From Adiantum capillus-veneris (taxonomy: Eukaryota; Streptophyta; Polypodiopsida; Polypodiales; Pteridaceae): 64,000 bases of DNA. The translations under genes and the position numbers were made by a program. The notes beneath the pieces are model-generated. The model worked only from the letters and a program-made list of their open reading frames with translations, did no database searches and had not been told where the DNA came from. This document shows positions 1 through 11,387 of the stretch, piece by piece (positions within the stretch are counted from its first letter, which is position 1; each line of letters begins with the position of its first letter). The DNA lies in contig CM043949.1 in assembly GCA_014529385.2 (NCBI GenBank), positions 111,331,977 through 111,395,976 on the forward strand. Direction: 5' to 3'.

Positions 1-1440
1 GATAGGCTAGAGCATGTAAGTGTGAGTACAATTTCCTCTTTCAGCCAAGAACGTGGTTTTGCAGTTGGGGGAAATATGGGTGGTGTAGTGTATGAAGTGT
101 GACCCACCGGATTTCTCCCAATCTGTAATACATTGGCGTTTGAGAAAAGCTTCATTCACTTGGGAGTCAAATGAAGCATCATGTAGCAAGTGTAATGCAT
201 CCCATCTCCCAAACCACTTCTTTATGTTTTGCATCCATCTCGTGCTCAAGATCTTGCTTTTATGCATCTTTTGAACTTTTTTGCTTACTTCCCATGCAAT
301 TGTAGGAAGTCAATGTGAGGGGTTTTGACACGTCTTTATCATGTACTCCACAACCCTTTCCATGCCCATAACCTCAATTGGAAGAGATCCCAACTCAAGA
401 AGTAGGAGCATATATGTTTTTTGTGTCTTAACTTGGAGAAAGTTTGTAAGAAAACACTTTTGGACATCCTCAAACTCTTTCCAAGTAGACTTTGAGATGC
501 TCCTACCCCACATTTCAACTCCATAAAGAAGAACTGGTGTCAATAATTCATCAAAAAGGTACTTCTTGAGAACCCAACACTTGATGTTTCCCGCATTACA
601 CATGTTCTCAAATGCATAATATGATCTCTTTCCTGCTTCCAAACAACGTATAGCACATTTGTGCCACTTGTGATTGGATGGAACCATAAGTCCAAGGTAC
701 TTAAAGCTCTAAACAACTTAAAGTGTCTCATTGTTGTAAAATGCATGGCTTCTCCATATGGTTGGTTTTCACAAGCATAACACTTGTTTTTGATTCATTC
801 ACAATCAGCCCACTATACAAGCAAAAGTTCTCAAGGACAACCATAAGCTTTTGTGCATCTTCTAAAGTGTGTGCTAGAAGCACTACATCATCCGCACACA
901 ACAAAAGCATGATTATTTCATTGCAAATAGTGACCTCTTCAATGCCTTCTTCTTGCATAAAGTCAAGCACCATTTGTTCCAATTGATTGATGCATAGACC
1001 AAAGAGAGTTGATGACAATGGACATCCTTGTTTAACCCCAATAGTGCTTACAAATGTTTTTGAAATTTCTCTTCCCATTCGCAATTAACAAATCACCTTC
1101 TCATCGATTCTCATCCTTGTTTAACCCCAATAGTGCTTAGAAATGTTTTTGAAATTTCTCTTCCCATTCGCAATTAACAAATCACCTTCTCATCGATTCG
1201 AGAAACCACAAACATAAACTCACTTGGCACTTGGAGTCCTTCCATCCTTCTCCACAAATTGTTACGTGGAATCATATCAAAGGATTTCTTAAAGTCCACA
1301 AAACAACAATTCAATCGCTTGTCTTTCAACCGACTCCATGAGAACACGAAGAGTGACAAGATGATCAATGGTGCTATGGAATCAACAAAAACCCACTTCT
1401 CCTTTTGCACGTTTGTCATTCTCTTTAGCCTAAATCACTA
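1..1440 (-). pseudogene. LINE reverse transcriptase remnant
   Basis: Decayed non-LTR retrotransposon ORF2, read right to left and running off the window at position 1. Pieces in order: 1419-1174 holds the RT N-terminal motif (VDFKKSFD); 1084-728 holds GVKQGCPLS and the catalytic block CADDVVLL (Asp residues 65-66 of that piece); 687-310 holds the post-RT segment with LTPVLLYGVEMWG; 267-7 may hold a further C-terminal piece. The frame is broken by stops and an 89-bp tandem duplication at 1023-1200. Family knowledge: such proteins prime reverse transcription at nicked DNA. No endonuclease domain is visible, so the copy is probably 5'-truncated or decayed. Coding function is lost. Confidence 0.85.
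1023..1200. repeat. 89-bp tandem duplication inside the LINE
   Basis: Two direct copies, 1023-1111 and 1112-1200, differing at about one base (cttacaaa against cttagaaa). The duplication separates the RT N-terminal piece from the catalytic piece and helps explain the broken frame. Confidence 0.9.
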
Positions 1441-1484
1441 ACCTGCAAAAGGAATTATAGATGGAGCAAAGATAGTGAATGCAT

Positions 1485-2804
1485 ATGGTCAAAGGGTCTC
1501 TAGCCGTGGAAGAAAGAATGAAAGCCGAACACACATCTCTTCATAAAGAACAAGAAGAACTCCATAAGAATCTGGCAACACTACAAGAGACGATGGTTAA
1601 CATGGTAGAGGAAGCTATTCAACGAGATACACTGGACCAACGATAGATCATAGAATTACAAAGAGAAATAGCAAAATTAAGGACACAAAAATCAGAACCA
1701 GGGCCGAGTGGAGCAAGAAAAAATGCCAGAGATGAGCAAATGGAAATTCCGGAGGGTGCCAAAGATGTGCAGCACCAAGAAGAACAAATGGAGACAGAGG
1801 TAGAAGAAACACAACCATTGACCGTGGAGGAGGAGACATGTCTCTAGATTTTGATAGAAAAGGCCACAGTAGAGGACCACAAGGTAGCCTTTGAATGGGA
1901 ATCAAGAATGTTGTATTCTGTAGGAGTCCAAGAGCTAGACGCAAATATCTTAGGGAGGAATCGATGCAACCCACACTCCCATATACTCTCCTAAAGTATG
2001 ACGTGATAACAATAAAGAAGAGAGTTGAAGCAGAAGCTTTGGAGCCAATATATGAGAAAGATGTCAAGAATACAGAGGCTGTTGCAGCGAAAATAGTGGA
2101 CTCTCAACCAAAATGGAGGAAAGCCTGGCTCATAAAGTATCCACGATTTTTGAAATACTTGGTGGAGGCCCCAAAAATCATTCGGGGTGACCTCTTATTC
2201 TGCCCTGTCCCTCATGTCCTCACTTGGGAAAATCATTTAAAAATCCTAAAGAAACATCCAAACTGACTTAACTATCCCTCTATGCCACCACCCAAGGAAG
2301 GAGAGAGAATAAGTGTCTCTTATATGGTGAAAAATCTGAAGGGCACCATTAAGATCTTCACTGGATCTCCAGAATTGACGTGTGTAATGATCAAAAAAAT
2401 CTTCAAAACCTTGTTGGCTTGCATTGAAGTGTTCGCGCCTTCTAAAGCTACAGACTCAACACTCCTATCAACGGGCGACACTGTCACCCCAATGACATAC
2501 GATTTGTCAAAACAGCCATCTTTAGAGGTCTTACATCTACTATATCAAAGAATCATGTTTTTCCCAGCTATCACATGCAAGCTTTTGAAGAAGCTTTCTA
2601 CATGGTATTCTTTACTTACGACAACAAAATGTTCCGCCCAATAGTCACTTTGGGGAATATAAGCTACAAATCATACCTGAAGTTGCTAAAGCCACGAGGG
2701 TTCCATTGACAGAAGGACAACTTTCATTGAAGGAGAAGATCAAGACACTTCATGTCAAGGATGACATGGACGCGGAAGGGGTGAGTGTTGACAGCGAAAC
2801 ATAG
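1485..2804 (+). pseudogene. Unrecognised coiled-coil coding remnant
   Basis: A stretch that reads like protein in shifting frames. From ATG 1485 it encodes a Glu/Gln/Lys-rich coiled coil (EEQEELHKNLATLQ-like heptads, then IIELQREIAKLR) interrupted by TAG codons where CAG would fit. It then continues through 1895-2266 and 2282-2644 and a third frame to about 2804. The later part is globular (WRKAWLIKYPRFLKYLV; RPIVTLGNISYKSYLK). I do not recognise a family. A polypurine-like tract and an LTR-like promoter stretch follow, so it may be the extra ORF of an LTR element, comparable in layout to the ORF at 5696-7201. A decayed host gene is possible. Confidence 0.45.
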
Positions 2805-2889
2805 AAGAAGTTTTCCCAATTTGTTGTATCATTATTTTTGAAGCAGAGTGATATTTTTTGTAATATTTGAGCAGCCATTAGATTTTGCA

Positions 2890-3220
<331 letters not shown>

Positions 3221-3689
3221 ACGAGCTTCCGGGTGAGTTTTCTTGCAAACCGGGTATCCGTTTGATGAGTTCTCTATACCTATGAGCTCAGGGGAGTAGA
3301 GCTATGCTTTGGGACCATATTCTACAAAAAATGGTAGCATGTATTTTGCACAAGAGGTAGTTAGAGGTTGGATATCGAGTCGCAGTCCATAGGGTATTGA
3401 TCTCATGATAAGGAGAGTATATCTTGTGAGTTTTGTGAAATTTCGAATGCATTTGGCCTAGTTTTGGATAGCATGAGCATTGTAGGTTGGATTTCTTTCA
3501 CTAGTGGCATAAGAATGCTTAGATTTGATTTCCTCGCTTAGAGATTGTCATAGAAGGTCGAGAAGGTGGTTGACACCCATATTTTTGTTTCCATGTGCCT
3601 ACAGGTTAAGCTTCACCCTCGGCCAACATAGAGTTGTTGGTTCTGTTCTTGCTATGCTAGAGTCCTGTGGCGTACCCGCCAATAATACC
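3221..3689. other. Unannotated spacer
   Basis: No coding frame, RNA gene or repeat structure could be supported here. Confidence 0.5.
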
Positions 3690-4699
3690 CCACAATTAGT
3701 GTAGACCAACGGACCACATATCAGTTGGGAGACTCCTCGAGAAGTTTTTGAGCTTTTTTTAGAGCACCACATCTGGTATACATATCAACTTATATGTAAC
3801 CAAGTGTAGTAATTTTTTCCCAGCAATCCTTTTTTGGAAATATATTCATGAATTTGCTCCCCCTAGTTGATGGCTTTTACATTGCCACATGTTTTTAATT
3901 AGCTGAAAAAAATCATCATGTTCAAGGAGAATGCCTCTCTCTACATCCAATCTAAACACATCAAAGCCTTGATTGTGGCCATTTTGGGAACATCGTACTA
4001 GAACTGCATTCCAGACAAAGATTACATATTGTCACCAAAAGCTTTAGGTGATTTGCCAAGAAGTGGCCAACACTACATCACTTCCAAACAGACGTTGTGT
4101 ATAGTTTCCTATGCCTCTGAGACACCTCAACATGATTGGTGCAAGATTTGTTTATGGCAAACACCATAACTTACATCACACGGCCTCCTCCATAATTTGT
4201 ATGTAAGTTGTGGACATGCTACTTCTAGAGAGCTGAATATTGTTTTTCTTTTCCTCTCCATTGACTGTTAGACCATACAAGACCCCTTTCCCCTTTATCT
4301 GTAGCAACCGCTTGCCATACCATATGGATGTCTCCCAAACATGTTGCTCATGAAATTCATCTTTCAATAAACCACAACAAGAAAAATGCTTCATGTCAAA
4401 CTCTCAAATGTTGTAGCTAGCAGCTTCTTCTTGAAACATTTCCGTGGATTCATACTGTGTCTTTGGAACATTTGTTGATGTGCATTTGACATACATATCC
4501 ACTAACGCATAGTTCCCTCCCCCAATAGATCTTGTTTAATGATATCGTCATATATTTTCTCTCCTTTTCCAAGTGGTTGAATTCTAGAACAAGCTTCTAA
4601 AAGTTATGCAAAGGTGAGTGCATTAAGGGAACATGTTACGATGCATCTACATATAGAAACTCAAAGCATCTGGATCTTTGCCATGTTCAACATACCGCA
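3690..4699. repeat. Diverged tandem repeat, copy A (~1 kb)
   Basis: Starts near AGTGTAGACCAACGGACCACAT. The same order of sequence recurs from about 4700 (AGTGTAGACCAAAGGGACC) and, after the inserted gypsy element, continues at 13131-14050. Shared landmarks include ATCTGGTATACATAT, TTGCCACATG...TTTTAATTAGCT and CATGTCAAA. On the minus strand both copies keep a similar short reading frame (MKHFSCCGL...DE.HEQHV...WYGK) at 4394-4176 and about 13868-13740. I do not recognise it as a family. Confidence 0.75.
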
Positions 4700-4733
4700 C
4701 AATCAGTGTAGACCAAAGGGACCACATCACAAT
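4700..4733. repeat. Tandem repeat copy B, left piece
   Basis: The first ~34 bp of copy B, cut off by the gypsy insertion. Copy B resumes at 13131 after the element, with ACAAT (4729-4733 and 13131-13135) as the target duplication. Confidence 0.75.
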
Positions 4734-5126
4734 TGTAATGACTATTGCCCGCACTGGAGCAATAGGCATTACGGGAATGATTACCCGCAACTACATTATA
4801 TGAACATCAACATATAGAATGACAAGAGAAGGAAGTACACAGTACACAGGCACAGAACACCTCTTGCTTCATTTATGTATATCCCAGACTCAGAGTTACA
4901 ACAGTGCATGCCATGAATATCATAGAGATTGGTTAAGTTACATCAAAAGACAGGTATGCCCCTCCATATAAAACCGCTGCTCCAGCGCAGATCGGGAACG
5001 GTGCACACACTCCTGTCCCATGATATCCCGTGAAGAACTGCCGCTACGGCCACCGCATACCGCATGACTCCTGATCCGCAGTGTCCAGGCCTCTGCAGCA
5101 CCGCATGTGCGGCTAATGCCGTAACA
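4734..5126 (-). repeat. 3' LTR of the gypsy element
   Basis: 393 bp, closely matching 12748-13130 except for small indels, including about 10 bp near 5042-5056. GC-rich open frames across it (for example 5276-4938) cross the LTR edge and are not considered genes. Confidence 0.92.
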
Positions 5127-5695
5127 TCTGGCACGCACGGTGGATTGCGCGAACCCACACTCAGCGCCTCCGGTTGGAAGGTTCCGGTGGTTGCTCTGCA
5201 CCCTGCTCTGGTGAAGAGGAAATATCAATATAGCCAAAGCCTCTAAAATCTGCAGTATGTGCCCGATAGACCTCATCCAGAAGATGTGGATCTATCTGAA
5301 TTTGTTCCGGCCAGGCAGCCCGAGGAATAAACTACGTTGGCAAAGAGATAGATTGAGGCGGCTGTGGCAGAGGAGCAAGAGGTGTATGTAACGGATAATA
5401 GCGAGAAAGGTATCTATTAAGAGAAGACCAAAATGGAGGGCAAGGTGGTAGACAGAGAGAAAAAGAATGAGCTAAGGTCTCCACCCAAAAACAGACCCTG
5501 CACCGCTCCTTACGAAATCGACAAATCATTTTCTACAAACAAGATACATGAGCCTGGGCTTCAGCACAATCCTCTATAGCTTGTACCCAATCAGCAACAT
5601 CAAAATCCTCGGGAACAACACTCTTACCTCTGTCAGTGTTGGATGACTCGGGTTGGTGCACCACAACCTGCTGAGTGGGTGGCTGCGCTCTCACC
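5127..5695 (-). other. 3' untranslated part of the gypsy element
   Basis: Lies between the extra ORF stop and the 3' LTR. Only short frames are present. The bases directly next to the LTR are mixed (element strand ...CGTGCGTGCCAGA) and do not form the usual polypurine tract. Confidence 0.55.
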
Positions 5696-7201
5696 TCAGC
5701 AGCCAAGCGTGTGCTCCACTACCAATGCATCCAAATCAGCCATGTTGATCATTACATCGCCAAGGTGCGAGGTTAAGTAAGAGGCTAGGCTATGCTGTGT
5801 TCTCAACTGAAGAAGTTCCTGTTGGATAGAGGCCACAAACTCAGCATTAGCCTGTCTTAACATTTGTATTTTTCCCTCTTGCTGGCGAGTTGTGACAGTC
5901 AGCTCTTCATTCTGAGTGGTTAACTCGGCAATGCGAGTTTGTGAAGCCACTACCAGCGCTTCCAACTCATTGACTTGTCCTTCTATGGTTGGGGCTGGCC
6001 AGGCCGCACGAATAGACTCTGCAAGTCTGCTCAAAAATGTGTCGCATGCCTGTAATTGGTCAGCAGGGGCCACTGCTGTCGTAGCCTCCCAGGGTAGCAC
6101 TGCGGGGAGAGTACCTCCTGTCGAGGCAGCCACATTAGTAGTGCCCGAAGTTTCTGGTTGAGCAGAGATATCCGCAACCGGAGAAGAGCTCGTCCGCAAA
6201 GGAGTAGCATTGCTCACTCTCTCTTGCATTCGGCGATGCCAGTGAGCCACCGCAGAATCTCTCGAAACAAGAGATATAGTTGCCGGAGGTGGTGTCAAAA
6301 ATTGATGTTTCTCCCTGCCGCGCTTGTGGCTTGCTGATCCTGCACCTGCAGTGACCATCTCTTGGGCTCCAGAAGATACCACTGTTGTCGATGGACCAGG
6401 CAAATCCCCAACGCCCACCTGCTACTGCTGTGTTTCCCTCTCAGCCGGCACTGCCAAGCTTTGTGTTTGCGACAGCGGAGCATTAGTGCCTTGGACCATC
6501 AAGAGATCATCTTCAAAGTGGTAGAGAGAACGCAGGGCGAGAGGAAAAACTTCTCTCAACGGAAAAATCAATGTGATCAGTTGGCCCACCTTTGTATTGG
6601 TTGGGGTATTCCTCCCCAATTGTGCCATGACTCGTTGGCATTCCGCCAACAGTCATTCTCTGACCACCGCTGCCCAAGCTACTAGCCCAAAGTTGGCCGA
6701 ATGCAACACATTTCTTTCTCGGGTCGAAATGGTATAAGTTTTGGCCTGTAGCCAAATGGCCTCGAGAAACCACCTATATGCATCCCTGGTTGCTACATCT
6801 GACAATCTTGACAGTTTATACTCCCCTTTGACCTTCAAACCAAATTCTTTTTCTACATCTGCCGCAGGGATCACATGAGAGGTGTGCACCACGCCATCGT
6901 TGGGCAAACAACAACACCTTGAAATCCTTTCTGCTGTCAACTGAATCTGCTGATTATTCAGCACCACCATATTACCATCAGCGAGTTGCTCAATCAAACC
7001 TACTGCCTGTGGGTGAACTGGGATTCCTTGCCAATCCAGGTTGGCGAACACACGCAGCCGCAAGTCTTGCAGCCATGCATCCACTCGTCGAAGCGCGAGC
7101 TGCTGCATGGGAGTGAAAGGGACACATTGCAGAAGGGAAGTTGTCATGGTGGCGATGAGATGAAGGAGCAGAGAGTAGAGCACTAAGAGCGCACGACACA
7201 A
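5696..7201 (-). pseudogene. Extra ORF after integrase, ~500 codons
   Basis: One minus-strand frame from 7201 to 5696, broken by TGA at 6653 and TAG at 6422. The start could also be the Met about 18 codons further in. The N-terminal half (FANLDWQG...IQLTAERISRCCCLP) resembles in pattern the 'putative plant transposon protein' domain seen in downstream ORFs of Athila/Ogre-type elements. That match is from memory of the family pattern and is weak. The middle is Pro/Thr/Ser-rich. The C-terminal ~90 residues (VNELEALVVASQTRIAELTTQ onward) form a clear coiled coil. It sits directly after the integrase C-terminus and before the 3' LTR, in the sense orientation, so it is part of the element. Its role is unknown. 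Confidence 0.6.
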
Positions 7202-7225
7202 GAAACAAGAGAACCATAATAAAAA

Positions 7226-8639
7226 TCATCTGCATGCAGTAGTAACCTTTCCACAATGAGTTCCCAAAATAGGGCGATCCACGTTGTCACAACCATCATA
7301 GATCCTTCCCCGCTGTCCAAGATTGCATGCAAAAGAATCCCCAATCATGATTAGGGCGGCTTCCGGCTCTTGTACCACAGCAAAGGGGCACTGAATCGTG
7401 GTAGGTGAAACATAATGGCGTAGTCTGAAACCATTGACCCGCACATAAATAACCTCCCCCCTTAAATCCGCCAAATAAAAAGAGATGGGTCCGCACGCTT
7501 GAAAAATCCAAAATGGTCCTGACCACCGTAATTTAAGCCTCCTTGACATCTTCCCGAGACAGGAATTTAAGACAAGGACCAGCTATCCCCGAACAAATTG
7601 CCGTGCTTTTGGCTGATCCAGCCATTTTTTTTGCCTAGACTGCAGATCCTGCAGCACCGCAAAACTATTCAGCCGCCTCTTCATCCAATTCCTGCAAAAC
7701 ATCCAATCGATAAATCACAGAATCCTCCGGAAGAAGCCGATCCACAATCAACCTCCGCATACTCGGAATCACATGCTCCACCGAAGTGATTGCCTCCATG
7801 CCAAATGCCAACTTAAAAGGAGTCAATCCTGTTGCTACTTTATAAGCTGTCCGATAGACCCATAAGGCGGAAGGAAGTTTCACATCCCAGTCCGTCCAAT
7901 GCATATTCACCAACTTTGTTAAAATCCGAATCAATTGCTTATTAGTTGATTCTGCTTTCCCATTCGCCTGACGATAATATGGAGAAGATTTTCTGTGTAA
8001 TACAAAATAAAACCGCAGCATTCTCTCCATCACCTTATTCAAAAAATGACTTCCCCTGTCACTAACCAACTCAATAGGGCAGCCATATCTAGAAAAGATA
8101 TCCTTATATAAGCATCCCGCCACAGAAACTGCAGTGTTGTCTTTCAAAGGCCATGCGTCCACCCATTTGGTAGCGTAATCCGTGGCTGTGAAGATATACT
8201 TATTTCCTGTGTAAGCTGCCACTGGTTTAAAAGGACCAACAAAATCCAAACCCCACTTTTGAAAAGGCTCCAAAGGCAGAACTGACTGAAAAGGAATTCT
8301 GGACCGTTCGGTAGGTTGCCCCAACCGCTGACACACATCACACTATTGCACATAATTTCTCGCATCCTGAAACAATGTGGGCCACCATAATCCAGATTGG
8401 AGAACCTTTCGAGCTGTGATTAATGCTGCAAATTGACCTCCCGCAATACCAATATGGACTTCCTCTAATACTGCTTCCTGCTCCTGTGGTAGCACACATC
8501 GGAGTAACACTTCTGCCACTGTACGATAATAGAGCTTCCCCATAATAATCTCAAAATCCCGGCTTCTGATAGCCATATGTTTCCTCTGATGGCTAGACAA
8601 GAAAGAAGGCATTTCTCCGCTGTCGAGAAAGTGAAACAT
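7226..8639 (-). pseudogene. Gypsy integrase, broken
   Basis: Minus strand, three pieces. 8639-8343 is the zinc-binding region, where the second His of the HHCC motif reads GGQF rather than GGHF, followed by a TAG and then CDVCQ. 8336-7665 is the catalytic core with D31 (GLDFVGP), D93 (VSDRGS) and E129 (NGKAES), spacing D-61-D-35-E. 7549-7226 is the C-terminal segment (RWSGPFWI...VNGFRLRHY), a GPY/F-type module. Integrase joins the reverse-transcribed DNA to the host chromosome. The core residues survive but the frame does not. Confidence 0.88.
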
Positions 8640-8841
8640 CTCCTCATACCATGTCCATGGAATGCTAGGAATAACCCTCGCCTGTTACGGGACTGTGCTA
8701 TCCTCTGCAGCTACTCTTGTTAGAAACAGAGACGCATCCGGAAATTCATCAGCTACACCCGTTGGCGGCTCTCCGGAATCTAACCTAGATAGGTAGTCAG
8801 CCACCGCATGCTGGGCCCCTGGGCGATGTATGACCTCAAAG

Positions 8842-10082
8842 TCAAATTCCTGCAGCAAAAGCACCCAGCCATCTGGCCAATCTTCCCGTCAAATTTTGTT
8901 GCCTTACCAGGTATAAAAGAGCCGAATGGTCCACATGGAAGAAAAAACGTCGGCCCAACAGATAGTGCCGGAATTTCTTCACTGAATAAATCATCCCTAA
9001 ACATTCCCTTTCAGTTACGAAATAATTTCTTTCCGTAGATGATAATTGTCTACTGGCATAATAGACAGGTCCGAACCATCCTTGACTTTGTTCCTGCATC
9101 AGCACACTGCCAATAGCTCGATCCGAAGCATCCACGAACACATGAAAATCCTCACCCCAATTTGGTTCCAGCATAATCAGAGCTTTGGATAGCTACAGTT
9201 TTAATCTCCAAAAAGCCAAATCACATTCTTGTGTCCATTAAAAATCTATAGCATGAGCTGCCTGAGTAATCGGGATTGCCAAATGCGCAACAAACCGCAA
9301 ATGCCTCCCATGCCATCGGGCTTGACCCAGGAAAATCTAACATTGCTTCTGGTTCCGCGGTGCAGGCGCTTCCATAATTGCGACAATGTTATCCGGATCC
9401 ACAGAAATACCATCTTCAGAAATGATATGCCCCAGTAACCTGCCACTGCGGACAGCAAATGCACACTTTAAAGGATTCAAACTGAATTTCACCTCTCTGC
9501 ATTTCATAAAGCATAACGTAATTGTTTCAAATGCTCCAATTGTGCTTCAAAAACACTGAGATCATCCAGAAAAATCCTCATAAAATCCGTCAAATAAGGC
9601 CCAAATATTTGAAACATATCCCTTTGAAAAGTGGAAGGTGCATTCCGCAATCCAAACCACATTACTATACAAGCAAATACTCCCCATGCGGTAATAAAAG
9701 CTATTTTTGGCTGATCCCACAATGCCATTCGGATTTGATTATATCAACTAAATCCATCCAAAAAAGTATACATCTCATGTCTTGCTATATCATCCAAAAT
9801 GGAATCCAAAAACGGAAGAGGAAAAGGATCTGGAACAGTAGCTGCATTCAATTTCCGGTAATCCACACAAATTCGAATTTGCTTATTTCTCTTTGGTACG
9901 ACCACAATTGGAGAAATCCACTCCGGATTATCAATAGGGGTAATAAAACCCACTTCCAACAGGCGATCAATTTCCATCTTAACTTGCTTTGCCACATTCG
10001 GATTCATCCTGTATGAGTGCTGCTTCACTGGCACCGCATCCGGTTTGAGATTGATCGTGTGTTGATAAAACTTAGGATCCAA
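8842..10082 (-). pseudogene. Gypsy reverse transcriptase and RNase H, broken
   Basis: Minus strand. 10082-9744 carries the RT fingers and palm (GFITPIDNPEWISPIVVVPK, CVDYRKLN, then DGFS and a stop). 9728-9504 carries FGLRNAPSTFQRDM and the catalytic box FLDDL. 9174-8842 carries RNase H (VFVDASDRAIGSVLMQ, ERECLGMIYSVKKFRHYL, VDHSALLYL). The pieces are separated by stops and at least one frame change. No second, archaeal-type RNase H is visible between this RNase H and integrase, unlike the plus-strand Tat element at 26211-35306. Confidence 0.88.
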
Positions 10083-10329
10083 TCCCTACATATCCGCATA
10101 TTCCCATGCGAAAACATCCTTAAACTCTGTCAATAACTTGATCAAATCATCTCTAAAACTTGCCTCCAACTGCTTATTAATGTATATGGGCTACGACTCC
10201 GCTTGCTCCCCAAGAAAAACCTTCTCTAATTCATCTTCCTTAATTAACCCTTGTAATTTTTCCCATTTGCGCCTCAAACGCTCGTTCTTGCTGAATCACG
10301 TCCTCCAATGATTCAGGACTCGGAAGCAC

Positions 10330-11387
10330 CTATTGTTGCTCCCCTATTCCTCCTGGAGTTCCTGAAACCCCCACCGAATTCCCTTTCGAAATCAGAGAAA
10401 TATCCGCAAGGTATAGAGAAACCAAATCCGGGTTAGCTTTGAGAAATTGTTCCTCTTCATCCTCTTCTAATCCTTCCACCATATTAACTGTCTCAGCTAT
10501 CACCGGCCATGCTGCCTGAACTGGTTGTCGGCATGTTCTCAGCATCACCCACAATTTTCTTTTACCCTTCTTTACTGCAAGCATATTTGCTTCCCAATTA
10601 TGCTTTACCCTCGCTTGTCGTAACCAGGGTCTTCCCAAGATAATGTGATAATCTTGATTATGATCTTCAATATTCAAGACTACTAAGGAAACAATAGAGG
10701 ATAAGCCCGCCACATCCAAAACAATGCCCCAAAGTAAACCCACTGGTTGCACTCTTCTTTGATCTGCCATGCGGACTACAAAGGGTACAGGTTCCCAATC
10801 ACTGAGACCAAAACGCTCACACTCTGCTTGGGTGATAATGTTTACCCCCGCTCCTCCATCCAAGAGTACCTTGTCAATGTATGTGCCATGGTATCGAACT
10901 GAAAGCTCCGGAATTCGGGTATCTGTGATTCTATTCGCCAGCAACGGGACTGAATCATCATCCTCGCTTTCAACCTTCCCAATGGCGATTTCCCGCAGCT
11001 CAGTGGCCAATTGTCGCAGCAATGCATTATGGAAATTCGGGACTAATTCAGCAATGGACCCAGAGGTACTTGAATTGGTGACATAAGAACCTCTTTCCAA
11101 AGTGAATTCCACTCCTCCTGTTCTTTAATATCATCCTTATTTCTAGCTTTCCCTTCCTTTATTTCCAGACCCACAGTCGATGGCATATTCGATGTCGATG
11201 GTCCTACTGTCTTCACTGATGGTGCGGATTGTGGCAACCAAGAAACAGTCTTTTTCCGCACTTCTTCCTGAACCGTCCAATCCGGAATTTTCACATCGGG
11301 AGTTGGAACCACACTTTTACCCGATCGCGTGATTAATGAAACCATTGGGTCAGACTCCTCCTGTCCTTCAATCTGAACCATAGCCAC
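10330..11387 (-). pseudogene. Gypsy gag-pol linker and aspartic protease
   Basis: 11387-11043 is a linker region (SLITRSGKSVVPTPD); 11112-10330 is the protease in another frame. The protease shows the active site LLDGGAGVN (D85 of the 260-residue piece) and the C-terminal signature ILGRPWL. The ORF continues about 80 residues beyond that with an acidic stretch (EGLEEDEEEQ). Retropepsins cleave the Gag-Pol polyprotein. The 55-bp overlap of frames between gag and this piece may be a frameshift mutation or the remains of a programmed frameshift. Confidence 0.85.

Noticed and set aside
4938-5276. GC-rich minus-strand ORF
   Set aside because: It crosses the LTR boundary and has no motif; LTR sequence explains it.
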